This document shows positions 1 through 6,895 of a stretch of DNA of 15,180 nt, piece by piece; position 1 is the stretch's first letter; every line of letters starts with the position of its first letter. Under the pieces are notes generated by a model. It was given only the letters and a program-made list of their open reading frames with translations. It had not been told where the DNA came from and did not search any database. The position numbers and the translations under genes are program-made. Origin of the DNA: an uncultured Sphingopyxis sp. (GTDB lineage: Bacteria > Pseudomonadota > Alphaproteobacteria > Sphingomonadales > Sphingomonadaceae); contig CALFXW010000146.1 of the NCBI GenBank assembly GCA_937957805.1, forward strand, positions 1 to 15,180, given 5' to 3'.

Positions 1-753
1 GCCCAAGGTGGCGCGACAGGCGGCGGGCAGGTGCCGCCGTTCGCGCAATCGGGCCTCCATGCACCATCGGCGACATTTTTTGCCGCACCCCAGCGCCGTT
101 TTGACCAATTCACCGCGCTGGCCCCATTGGCGGGACAGGCGGTCAGCGCACCACAATATGCGGGGGCGGTTGATGCGCCGCTTGGCGTTGCGCGCGGACA
201 GGTTGGCGCGACCTATATTATCGCCGAGGCGGCGGACGGGTTGATACTGGTTGACCAACATGCCGCCCATGAACGGCTGGTGCTCGAACGGCTGCGCCGC
301 GATGCGGCGGGCAGCGGGGTTGCGGCGCAGCAATTATTACTGGGCGATGTTGTGGAGATGGAGGAGGTGGCGTGCGATAGGTTGGAGGATGCGGCGCGCG
401 ATCTGGCCGTCCTTGGGCTGGAAATCGAACGCTTTGGCCCTGCCGCCATGCTGGTGCGCGCGACGCCAGCGCCGCTCGGCCATGTGGACTGCGCGCGGCT
501 GCTGCGCGATATTGCCGATGATCTGGCCGCGCATGATGCGCCCCTGTCGCTCCCCGAACGGATTGAACATGTCGCGGCAACCTTTGCCTGTCACCATAGC
601 GTGCGCGCCGGACGGGTGTTGAGCGCGGCTGAAATGAACGCGCTGCTGCGGGAGATGGAGGCAACGCCCCATTCGGGTCAGTGCAACCATGGCCGACCGA
701 CCTGGGTCAAACTCGACTTTGCCGATATCGAAAAGCTATTCGCGCGGCGTTGA
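1..753 (+). CDS. mutL: DNA mismatch repair protein MutL, C-terminal part (5' end outside window)
   Basis: The open frame runs from base 1 to the TGA at 751-753, so only the end of the linker and the C-terminal dimerisation/endonuclease domain are present; the N-terminal GHKL ATPase lies upstream of the window. MutL couples mismatch recognition by MutS to strand incision and excision. Visible motifs: DQHAAHERLVLE at bases 253-288 fits the metal-binding nuclease motif DQHA(X)2E(X)4E; ACHHSVRAG follows at about 586-612; CNHGRPT, close to the usual C-P-H-G-R-P box, lies near 682-702. From family knowledge, MutLs with these boxes are nicking endonucleases, unlike E. coli MutL, which relies on MutH. 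The start of the linker is proline- and alanine-rich, as expected. The last 18 bases overlap the convergent LytTR gene. The identification is secure; only completeness is unknown. Confidence 0.95.
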   Translation, partial: AQGGATGGGQVPPFAQSGLHAPSATFFAAPQRRFDQFTALAPLAGQAVSAPQYAGAVDAPLGVARGQVGATYIIAEAADGLILVDQHAAHERLVLERLRRDAAGSGVAAQQLLLGDVVEMEEVACDRLEDAARDLAVLGLEIERFGPAAMLVRATPAPLGHVDCARLLRDIADDLAAHDAPLSLPERIEHVAATFACHHSVRAGRVLSAAEMNALLREMEATPHSGQCNHGRPTWVKLDFADIEKLFARR

Positions 754-1563
754 GGGGCGGGCGCTGCGCACCGCCGCGATATAGCTGCGTCCGACGGGGC
801 AAATCTGTCCGCTGTTGAGCCTGAGGATATAGGATGCGCCATCGCGTTCCAAACAATCAATCGCGCTGTGGGCAACCCACCAGCGGCGATGACAGCGGAT
901 GCCGATGTCCGTGCGAATGGCGGCAATTGCGGCATTCAGTCCCATGTGGATGAGCGCGTCCTTACCCGGCAGATGGACGCGCAGATAATGATCCTGCGCT
1001 TCCAACGCCAAAATCTCCGTCACATGGGGTGGCAGCTTGGCGCGTAATTCGTCCGCATAGTCGGCGCGTGTGGCCTTGTCGGGCAGGTGCTGCGCCGCAG
1101 GGCGATCCTCGGCCAGCAACAACCAGACGATGATTGCCTGGATTACCGCGACGGACAGGAATAATAATGGCATCTGCATCGGCGAAATGGTGCGTCCCGG
1201 CCGAATAAGCGGCAGCAGCCATGCGACGAGCAAGGTCATGGGGATGGCGGAAGCAAGGCTGATCGCCAATTTGCGCAGCCACAGCGGCTGTGCTGCCTGC
1301 CATTTTGGCCGCAGAAATGCGGCCACCAAATGCGCGGAGCCATATCCCGCTGCAACCATCGCCAGCCAAAAGGCATAGCGTGCAACCGGGGCCATCGCCG
1401 CGATGGTGCCAAATGGCCCGGCAAAGCCAATGGCCAGCCCCAGCAAGGCGATGGGGCCAATAGCCGCCATGGCTGTGCCGAATTTGGGAAGGTGGAATGG
1501 CATAAGCGCCGTTGGCGTAATATCGAACGGCGTTGGCGTAAAGCGACTTGTCGTGTGGCGCAT
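736..1563 (-). CDS. Membrane-anchored LytTR-family transcriptional regulator
   Basis: The N-terminal half holds four hydrophobic segments (for example AIGPIALLGLAIGFAGPFG, then around YAFWLAMVAAGYG, AIPMTLLVAWLLPLI and LLFLSVAVIQAIIVWLLL). They are followed by a charged linker and a C-terminal LytTR domain of about 100 residues, with ILALEAQDHYLRVHL, the IRCHRRWWVA stretch and a terminal LRLNSGQICPVGRSY strand-turn. LytTR domains bind paired direct repeats in DNA. There is no phosphoreceiver domain, so this is the membrane-bound type rather than a two-component response regulator. The start is uncertain: TTG at 1593, ATG at 1563 and ATG at 1503 are in frame and none has a well-placed Shine-Dalgarno. 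I chose 1563; starting at 1503 would leave a direct repeat just upstream of the gene. It is divergent from the secreted-protein gene and convergent with mutL. Its target genes are unknown; the divergent neighbour or itself are candidates. Confidence 0.85.
   Translation of the reverse strand: MRHTTSRFTPTPFDITPTALMPFHLPKFGTAMAAIGPIALLGLAIGFAGPFGTIAAMAPVARYAFWLAMVAAGYGSAHLVAAFLRPKWQAAQPLWLRKLAISLASAIPMTLLVAWLLPLIRPGRTISPMQMPLLFLSVAVIQAIIVWLLLAEDRPAAQHLPDKATRADYADELRAKLPPHVTEILALEAQDHYLRVHLPGKDALIHMGLNAAIAAIRTDIGIRCHRRWWVAHSAIDCLERDGASYILRLNSGQICPVGRSYIAAVRSARPSTPRE
1510..1541. promoter_or_regulatory. Possible LytTR operator: 11-bp direct repeat with 21-bp period
   Basis: CGTTGGCGTAA occurs perfectly at 1510-1520 and again at 1531-1541, exactly 21 bp apart (two helical turns). 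LytTR domains are known to bind two direct repeats of about 9 bp spaced to give a 21-22 bp period, and these lie at the 5' end of a LytTR gene. Only part of each copy fits the published LytTR consensus (the CGTT core). Because 21 is a multiple of three, the repeat could instead be a small coding duplication if translation starts at 1563 or 1593. Confidence 0.4.
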
Positions 1564-1568
1564 TTGGT

Positions 1569-1591
1569 GGGGAAGGAGCGGCTCCCTCCCC
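1569..1591. repeat. GC-rich near-perfect palindrome in divergent intergenic region
   Basis: Two 11-bp arms, GGGGAAGGAGC (1569-1579) and GCTCCCTCCCC (1581-1591), flank a single base. The one imperfect pair would be G-U in the minus-strand transcript and A-C in the plus-strand one, so a structure is better formed in the LytTR-gene direction. The arm composition resembles the hairpin before pth and the first repeat inside glyS. It could be an operator, a transcript hairpin or a repeat-family remnant. Confidence 0.45.
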
Positions 1592-1610
1592 AATATGAAG
1601 GACGACTTTC

Positions 1611-2090
1611 ATGAAGAAATTTGCGCAACCGCTAATCTTGGCAGCACCATTGGCTATTTTGGCTTTCACGGCACCGGCACAGGGGCAAAGCGCCCCCGTT
1701 CATGCGCCAGAGCTTAGCCTCTGTCCCGCAGCGGGCACGCCCATCCCGCCGCCGCCCGCCAGCGCCGATTTGCAGGGGCAGTGGGATTTTCTGATTGATG
1801 TCGCGGGCACCCCGTCGCGCGGGGTGCTGGCGCTCGGCCACATCGACGGTGCTTATGCCGGGGCCGCCAGTCCCGAAGCAACCAATACGGTGGCGGTGCG
1901 CCGCCTGACGATCAACGGGCGTGACATTCAAATGGCGATTGCATCACGCAGCGATGGCGACGTCCATTTTTCCGGCCAATTGGTCGGCAATGGCGGGCTG
2001 ATGTGCGGCACGATGATTTATCATCAGGGGCAAAGGTTCCGCATGGTCGCGGTGCAACGCGCCAACAGCTATGTGCCCCGGGCGCGATAA
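1611..2090 (+). CDS. Small secreted protein of unknown function
   Basis: This 159-residue protein begins with a clear Sec signal peptide: Met-Lys-Lys, a hydrophobic core (LILAAPLAILAF) and a likely cleavage after APAQG-Q near residue 25. The mature part has a short proline-rich stretch (PIPPPPAS) and then alternating short hydrophobic strands with glycine turns (LQGQWDFLIDV, RGVLALGHIDG, INGRDIQMAI, VHFSGQLVG, GLMCGTMIYHQGQRFRM). This pattern suggests a compact beta-barrel or lipocalin-like fold. Two cysteines (in LCPAAG and LMCGTM) could form a disulfide. I do not recognise a named family. The ATG at 1611 is supported by GAAGGA at 1597-1602. The gene is divergent from the LytTR regulator and could be its target, which is inference only. 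It is likely periplasmic. Confidence 0.8.
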   Translation: MKKFAQPLILAAPLAILAFTAPAQGQSAPVHAPELSLCPAAGTPIPPPPASADLQGQWDFLIDVAGTPSRGVLALGHIDGAYAGAASPEATNTVAVRRLTINGRDIQMAIASRSDGDVHFSGQLVGNGGLMCGTMIYHQGQRFRMVAVQRANSYVPRAR

Positions 2091-2128
2091 TTATTTGGGG
2101 GTTTTTGGAGCGGAGGGCCGGGATAGAG

Positions 2129-2158
2129 CCTGTTTCGATTAGATTATATCGAAACAGG
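2129..2158. terminator. Perfect 11-bp stem hairpin after the secreted-protein gene
   Basis: CCTGTTTCGAT (2129-2139) pairs exactly with ATCGAAACAGG (2148-2158) around an 8-base loop, 38 bases after the stop codon at 2090. No T-run follows on either strand, so it is at best a weak or Rho-assisted bidirectional terminator. It may instead be part of the adjacent repeat block. Confidence 0.35.
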
Positions 2159-2182
2159 AGCTAACTATCCTTGTTTTCCGTA

Positions 2183-2338
2183 ATTTCCGAGCCGTGAAAT
2201 GTTCCACTTCACTCGAAATCACACGCCCCTGTCTCCCGCGATTTCCGAGCCGTGAAATGTTCCATTTCACTCGAAATCACACGTCGCTGTCTCCCGTAAT
2301 TTCCGAGCCGTGAAATGTCCCATTTCACTCGAAATCAC
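2183..2338. repeat. Three tandem 40-bp palindromic units, 58-bp period
   Basis: Near-identical 40-bp units start with ATTTCCGAGCCG and end with TCGAAATCAC at 2183-2222, 2241-2280 and 2299-2338, separated by 18-base linkers that are themselves similar (CTGTCTCCCG). Each unit folds on GTGAAATG-3 nt-CATTTCAC, extended by a bulged outer stem ATTTC(C)GAG / CTCGAAAT. One arm change in unit 1 is G-U compatible only in the minus-strand RNA; the change in unit 3 falls in the loop. The third unit overlaps the 3' end of the maoC-like gene. Confidence 0.9.
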
Positions 2339-2813
2339 TTTGGCCCTCCGCCACCTCCGGGTGGCGCACTCGAACCAAGCCGTTGGCGATCAGCGTCATC
2401 ACCACTTCATCATCCTGATTGTAAACAGTTGATTTGGAACGGGTCAGCCCCATGTCAGGGCGCGATGTCGAACGGCGTTTGGACAAAAGCTGGTTTTCAA
2501 CGCGCAGCCGATCACCGGGATAGACGGGTTTGCGCCAGCGTATCTCATCAATTCCCGGCGATCCCAGCGATGCCATGGGGCGGCCGTGCTGCATATTATC
2601 GACCAGCATCCGCATCACCATGGCGGCGGTGTGCCATCCGCTGGCGGACAGCCGTCCGAAATAGGTTTTCGCCGCCGCCTCATCCGACAGGTGAAAGGGT
2701 TGCGGGTCATATTTGGAAGCAAATTCAATCACTTCATCGCGCGTTACAGCGTAATTACCATAACAGGTGACGCTGCCAACCTCCAAATCCTCATAATGAA
2801 TTGGGTCGATCAT
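2325..2813 (-). CDS. MaoC-like hotdog-fold acyl dehydratase/thioesterase-like protein
   Basis: This 162-residue single-domain protein has the MaoC look: a HYEDLEVG start, then FASKYDPQPFHLSDEAA (the D-x-x-P-x-H-x-D hydratase-type motif near residues 37-46), ASGWHTAAMVMRML for the central hot-dog helix, and WRKPVYPGDRL. MaoC-like proteins act on acyl-CoA or acyl-carrier substrates, mostly as enoyl hydratases; the actual substrate cannot be told here. The start at 2813 is chosen because GGGGGAG lies five bases upstream. An earlier ATG at 2831 overlaps the phoD-like stop as ATGA, so translational coupling is likely either way. The last residues (QSDFE) and stop come from the third palindromic repeat unit, which looks like a repeat-derived C-terminal tail. 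Confidence 0.85.
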   Translation of the reverse strand: MIDPIHYEDLEVGSVTCYGNYAVTRDEVIEFASKYDPQPFHLSDEAAAKTYFGRLSASGWHTAAMVMRMLVDNMQHGRPMASLGSPGIDEIRWRKPVYPGDRLRVENQLLSKRRSTSRPDMGLTRSKSTVYNQDDEVVMTLIANGLVRVRHPEVAEGQSDFE

Positions 2814-2827
2814 TTCCGCTCCCCCGT

Positions 2828-4393
2828 TCATGCCATGCGCAGCCCAAGCTCGCCCGACGCCACCTCTGCTGTGGCGCGGCGCGACAGGATGTTGGTGGGG
2901 GTCGTCACCTTGTCGACCACCATATAATGGGTGCGCCAGACATCTCTGTTGACTTCGCAGATGACATAGCCGCGCTGATCATTGCAGAATTTTACCTCTG
3001 GGTTGAGGGCGAGGAATTGCTGCGAACCGGGGCGCAGATCGCTGCCATCGCCGCCGCTGGAAATGGACGTGGCGACAAATTCGCTGCCGACCACCCGGTC
3101 ACGCAGCACCAGATCCCCGGCGAAATTCTGATGCTCATCACCCGTCAGCACCACGCAATTGCGCAAATTGCCGATCCGCCCCAGCATCCGTTCGCGCGGC
3201 GCTTCATATGCAGCCCATGAATCGAGGTTGAGGATTTTTTCCGGTTCCTCCGTCCGGCGGCGGCGGTCAAGGCTCATCATCGTGACTTGTTGCGCCATCG
3301 CATACCATGCGGCGGGGGTGCGCAAATTGGCGTCGAGCCAAGCCTCCTGTGCGCGGCCCAGCACCTGTGCATCGCGGGCGAATACGTCGGGGCAGGCGGG
3401 TTTGAAACCGTCGCCGCACGGCTGGTCGCTGCGATATTGGCGGGTGTCGAGCAATTGCATCGACATCAGATCGCCATAGCGAAGTTCGCGGTTCAGCGCG
3501 ACCATGCCGTTCCGGGGCAACATCGACGCGCGCACCGGCATATGTTCATACCATGCCTGCATCGCCGCTGCCTTGCGCAGCATGAAGACATCGGCGCTGG
3601 GTGCTTCGGGGTTGTCGCCCGCGATGCCGAGCGCCCAATTGTCGATGTTTGAAACCCAGTCATTGACCACTTCATGGTCATCGATGCTCGACAAAAATGC
3701 ATGGCGGCCGCGCGCCGCCTGCAAATCCATGTCCATCAGGCTCTGGCTATAGGCGATGCGATAATCATCGAGGCTGATGAGGTTGCGGTACGCATGCTGG
3801 CGCACCGGGCGAAAGGGCAGGCCGCCAGCGAAATAGAAATCGGACCGATATTCGTAGATAAAGTCGCCATAGTGATAGACAAAGGCAAGGTCATCCTCCG
3901 CCGCGAGGTGGCGGTAGGCACCATAATAGCCCGCTTCATAATTTTGGCAGCCCGCAACCCCGAATTTCACCGAATCGGGGCGCGCATTGGCGGCCGGCAG
4001 CGTGCGGGCTGAGCCACGCAGGCTTTGTTCGCCATCCGCCGTAAAGCGGTAAAAATAGGGGCGATCGGGCATCAGCCCTGTCAATTCGACATGGACGCTG
4101 TGGCCCAGTTCGGGGCGCGCAATCGCGGTGCCATGCTGAACGATATTGCGAAAGCCGCCATCGCTCGCCACTTCCCAATCGACATGCGTCGGGCCAAGCC
4201 CCAGCCCGCCGTGCCGATCCATGGGTTCAGGGGCGATGCGTGTCCAGATGACAAAACCGTCGCTGCTGGGGTCGCCCGCCGCCACGCCGAGGCTGAAGGG
4301 GTAATCGCGCCACAATGTGCGCGCGCGGATGATGGCGGGCGCGCCAATCAGACCCGCCGTTGCCCCGGCCATGAATAAGCGTCGCGTGAACAT
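2828..4393 (-). CDS. phoD: PhoD-like alkaline phosphatase/phosphodiesterase, Tat-exported
   Basis: The 521-residue protein starts TRRLFMAGATAGL, a twin-arginine signal ending near PAIIRAR, so export in folded form to the periplasm is expected. An Fn3-like N-terminal domain (about 30-135; SLGVAAGDPSSDGFVIWTRI) precedes the metallophosphatase domain. Likely metal and catalytic positions are Cys149 in FGVAGCQNYEAGYY, Asp177 in YHYGDFIYE, Asp239-His240 in SSIDDHEVVNDW, and Asp419/His421 in VVLTGDEHQNF. PhoD enzymes hydrolyse phosphomono- and diesters with Ca and Fe and usually serve phosphate scavenging. No Pho box is obvious upstream. It starts at ATG 4393 with AAGGG nearby. The maoC-like gene follows with overlap; they are co-transcribed, but a shared function is not evident. 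Confidence 0.93.
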   Translation of the reverse strand: MFTRRLFMAGATAGLIGAPAIIRARTLWRDYPFSLGVAAGDPSSDGFVIWTRIAPEPMDRHGGLGLGPTHVDWEVASDGGFRNIVQHGTAIARPELGHSVHVELTGLMPDRPYFYRFTADGEQSLRGSARTLPAANARPDSVKFGVAGCQNYEAGYYGAYRHLAAEDDLAFVYHYGDFIYEYRSDFYFAGGLPFRPVRQHAYRNLISLDDYRIAYSQSLMDMDLQAARGRHAFLSSIDDHEVVNDWVSNIDNWALGIAGDNPEAPSADVFMLRKAAAMQAWYEHMPVRASMLPRNGMVALNRELRYGDLMSMQLLDTRQYRSDQPCGDGFKPACPDVFARDAQVLGRAQEAWLDANLRTPAAWYAMAQQVTMMSLDRRRRTEEPEKILNLDSWAAYEAPRERMLGRIGNLRNCVVLTGDEHQNFAGDLVLRDRVVGSEFVATSISSGGDGSDLRPGSQQFLALNPEVKFCNDQRGYVICEVNRDVWRTHYMVVDKVTTPTNILSRRATAEVASGELGLRMA

Positions 4394-4504
4394 CCCAGCA
4401 TCCCTTTATGCAGGTTCGGATTTGCAACCGAATCAATATGCTCTGGGTAAGCTAGCTGACGCACATGGCAAGTGCGGTGACGGCCCTCTCGGGCTGTGCA
4501 GACC

Positions 4505-5602
4505 CTAGCTATGCAGGAAATGCATCACATCGCCATCGGCAACGATATATGCCTTGCCCTCCGCACGTAACTTGCCCGCTTCGCGCGCGCGCGCTTCGCC
4601 GCCCAGTTCGACATAATCGGCAAAGGCGATGGTTTCGGCGCGGATAAAGCCTTTTTGAAAATCGCTGTGGATGACGCCTGCGGCTTCGGGCGCGCTGGCA
4701 CCGCTTTCCACCGTCCATGCCCGCGCTTCCTTTGGCCCGACGGTGAAAAAGGTGAGGAGATGGAGCAGCGCATAGCCTGCGCGCACCACCCGCGCGAGCC
4801 CGGTTTCGGCCAGCCCGAGTTCGGCCAGAAACAGGTCGCGTTCATCCGCCGCCATGCCGACCAGTTCGCTTTCGATGGCGGCGGAAACGACGACCGCTTG
4901 CGCACCCTCTGCCGCTGCTTTGGCAAAAACCCGTGCCGAATGGGCGTTGCCTTCGGCCGCTGCGCCTTCCTCTACATTGCAGACATAGAGGACGGGTTTG
5001 GCGGTGATGAGTTGTGATTGCGCGAAATGGCGTGCTTCCTCTGCATCATTGGGGGTGAGCAGGCGCGCGGGCTTGCCATCGCGCAACAGGTCGAGCGCGC
5101 GGGCCAGAACGGCAGCGGCGCATTTAGCGTCCTTGTCGCCATTTGCCCCCCGTTTGGTGAGGTTGGGGACACGTTTTTCCAGGCTTTCAAGGTCGGCGAG
5201 CAATAATTCGGTTTCGACCGTTTCGGCATCGGCAATCGGGTCGATATGGTTTTCGACATGCTGGATGTCGTCATCCTCAAAGCAACGCAGCACATGGACG
5301 ATGGCGTCCACTTCGCGGATATTGCCGAGGAATTGGTTGCCCAGCCCTTCGCCCTTGCTCGCTCCGCGCACCAGCCCCGCAATATCGACAAAACCCAATT
5401 GGGTTTCGATGATTTTCTGGCTGCCCGCAATCGCTGCCAATTTGTTGAGCCGCGCGTCGGGCACCGCCACCTGCCCGACATTGGGTTCGATGGTGCAAAA
5501 TGGGTAATTGGCTGCCTGCGCCGCCTGCGTTTCGGTCAGCGCGTTGAACAGGGTCGATTTGCCGACATTGGGCAGACCAACGATGCCACATTTGAAACCC
5601 AT
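4505..5602 (-). CDS. ychF: Ribosome-associated OBG-family ATPase YchF
   Basis: The 365-residue, full-length protein shows GLPNVGKST (Walker A, residues 9-17) and DIAGLVRGASKGEGLGN (switch region, 73-89). In the base-specificity position it has NVEE (209-212) instead of NKxD; this change is why YchF prefers ATP to GTP. An inserted helical coiled region lies at about 120-200, and a C-terminal TGS domain (from about 280) ends in YIVADGDVMHFL. YchF binds ribosomes and acts in translation and stress responses. The ATG at 5602 has AAGGA upstream. The gene closes the rplY-pth-oxygenase-ychF cluster, and adjacency of pth and ychF is common in bacteria. The 17-bp gap to the upstream gene supports co-transcription. 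Only a weak inverted repeat (about 4481-4496) lies beyond its stop. Confidence 0.97.
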   Translation of the reverse strand: MGFKCGIVGLPNVGKSTLFNALTETQAAQAANYPFCTIEPNVGQVAVPDARLNKLAAIAGSQKIIETQLGFVDIAGLVRGASKGEGLGNQFLGNIREVDAIVHVLRCFEDDDIQHVENHIDPIADAETVETELLLADLESLEKRVPNLTKRGANGDKDAKCAAAVLARALDLLRDGKPARLLTPNDAEEARHFAQSQLITAKPVLYVCNVEEGAAAEGNAHSARVFAKAAAEGAQAVVVSAAIESELVGMAADERDLFLAELGLAETGLARVVRAGYALLHLLTFFTVGPKEARAWTVESGASAPEAAGVIHSDFQKGFIRAETIAFADYVELGGEARAREAGKLRAEGKAYIVADGDVMHFLHS

Positions 5603-5619
5603 GTTAATTCAAATCCTTA

Positions 5620-6219
5620 TCAGGCATAATTAAAAGAGATGGAAAGCCGCTGCCCCTTGCCCTGATGGGGCAGCACGGCATGACGCAGCCAGCTTTCCCA
5701 CAGCAACAACATGCCGACCTGCGGTTGGATGGTGACAAAGCTTTGCTGGCTTTCGTCCGCATCGGCGCGGCGCAAGGGCGCTGCCATCAACATCGGCAGG
5801 CGCGGGTCTTCAAAGCGGATGCCGCCTGCGCCGTCGGGTATGGCGACGTAGAAAGTCCCGGAAACGACGCTGTGCGGGTGGATATGGCCGCTGTGGTGCG
5901 CGCCGGGCTGCATCACATTGACCCACAGGCTGTCGCAGCGCAGTTTTTTGTGGAGTTCCATCCCCGCCATTTCGGCAAAGCGCGCAACATGCCGGTCGAT
6001 CAGCTTGACCAGCGCGGCAATGTCGGGGTCACGTTGGGGCAGATCATTCAGGCTGGCATAGCTGGTATAGCCTTTATAGCCATGGTCGCGCGACCAGTTG
6101 ATGCCGGCGCGATCCTCCTTTGCCAGAACAGTCAGCGCATGCACCAGCGCTTCGACCGGCGCGGCATCGCCAAGATCGGCCTGATACAGGGGTGTGGCAA
6201 AGAGCGAACGGATGGTCAT
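5620..6219 (-). CDS. Putative 2OG-Fe(II) oxygenase-family protein
   Basis: This 199-residue protein resembles the small bacterial family annotated as putative 2OG-Fe(II) oxygenases (TIGR02466 type). It opens with LFATPLYQ. The core has LWVNVMQPGAHHSG, HIHPHSVVSGTFYVAIP (residues 112-128) supplying the expected iron-binding histidine, and GIRFEDPR. The C-terminal strand WESWLRHAVLPH...GQRLSISFNY carries His180 and Arg191, the expected second iron histidine and the 2-oxoglutarate-binding arginine. The acidic ligand is not certain. Such enzymes hydroxylate proteins or small molecules; the substrate here is unknown. Its position between pth and ychF suggests, without proving, a link to translation. 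The start at 6219 is preceded by GGGAG. It lies 48 bp after pth and 17 bp before ychF. Confidence 0.8.
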   Translation of the reverse strand: MTIRSLFATPLYQADLGDAAPVEALVHALTVLAKEDRAGINWSRDHGYKGYTSYASLNDLPQRDPDIAALVKLIDRHVARFAEMAGMELHKKLRCDSLWVNVMQPGAHHSGHIHPHSVVSGTFYVAIPDGAGGIRFEDPRLPMLMAAPLRRADADESQQSFVTIQPQVGMLLLWESWLRHAVLPHQGKGQRLSISFNYA

Positions 6220-6267
6220 CGCCGCGCTCCCTATGCCGCCGGGGCCAAGGAGTCCATCCAGCGCGCC

Positions 6268-6840
6268 CTAATCCCGCGCCAGACGCAGCGCGACGTCGGA
6301 CAGAAAACGTGCATCCTCCCCCGATGCAAGACGCGGCGCAGCATTGGCGATGGCGGCCAAAATGTCGGTCAGCGGTTCCAATTCGGCCTTGGCAAAATTG
6401 CCCAGCACATGGCCGGTCACCGCATCCTTATGCCCCGGGTGGCCGATGCCGATGCGCAGGCGGCGAAAATCCGTGCCGATATGCTGGATGGTCGAACGCA
6501 CGCCATTATGCCCCGCTGCACCGCCGCCGCGTTGCAGTTTCAGCTTCATCGGTGCCAAGTCGAGTTCGTCATAAAATATGGTAACATCATCCGCCACACC
6601 CTTGTAAAAGCGTAATGCTTCGCCAATCGCGCGACCGCTTTCGTTCATGAAAGTCTGTGGCTTCATCAATATTACGCGGTTGTTGCCCACTCGCCCTTCG
6701 GCAATTTGCGCATGAAATTTGCGCGTCCATGGGCCGAATTGGCCGTCCGCTGCCAAGACGTCGGCCAGCATAAAGCCGACATTATGTCGGTGGAGCGCAT
6801 AATTCGCGCCCGGATTGCCAAGGCCAGCCCAGATTTGCAT
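6268..6840 (-). CDS. pth: Peptidyl-tRNA hydrolase
   Basis: Pth recycles peptidyl-tRNAs that fall off ribosomes by cleaving the ester bond between peptide and tRNA, in the cytoplasm. The 190-residue product is the usual size. It has GLGNPG with Asn9, RHNVGF with the catalytic His19, KPQTFMNESG (substrate-binding Met-Asn), the FYDELDL aspartate and AGHNGVRS. The ATG at 6840 is fixed by homology to the standard start (MQIWAGLGNPG). Its ribosome binding site GGAGG, eight bases upstream, lies inside the 3' arm of a strong hairpin followed by six T residues. Translation or transcription of pth may therefore be restrained after rplY. A longer upstream frame exists but has no support. Confidence 0.97.
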   Translation of the reverse strand: MQIWAGLGNPGANYALHRHNVGFMLADVLAADGQFGPWTRKFHAQIAEGRVGNNRVILMKPQTFMNESGRAIGEALRFYKGVADDVTIFYDELDLAPMKLKLQRGGGAAGHNGVRSTIQHIGTDFRRLRIGIGHPGHKDAVTGHVLGNFAKAELEPLTDILAAIANAAPRLASGEDARFLSDVALRLARD

Positions 6841-6871
6841 AAAAAACCCCTCCCCCAAAAGGGGAGGGGTT
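6841..6871 (-). terminator. Hairpin with U-tract between rplY and pth, also carrying the pth ribosome binding site
   Basis: Read on the minus strand, an 11-bp perfect stem (AACCCCTCCCC with GGGGAGGGGTT; plus-strand arms 6845-6855 and 6861-6871) has a 5-base loop. It runs into six T residues that abut the pth ATG. It lies about 24 bases after the rplY stop, so it has the form of an intrinsic terminator. The 3' arm also contains GGAGG eight bases before the pth start, so folding would hide that site. Confidence 0.8.
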
Positions 6872-6895
6872 GGCAAGTGCTGAATATTTTCTGGC

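Noticed and set aside
2183..2338. CRISPR array
   Set aside because: Only three units, each a self-complementary 40-bp sequence with 18-base linkers that resemble one another, and no cas genes nearby.
4394..4504. Terminator after ychF (GGCCC/GGGCT-type inverted repeat near 4481-4496)
   Set aside because: The stem is short and no T-run follows on the minus strand, so it is not reported as a terminator.
5665..6615. Long open frame of 316 codons on the plus strand
   Set aside because: It is antisense to the oxygenase-like and pth genes, has no recognisable domain or ribosome binding site, and reflects GC-rich codon shadowing.
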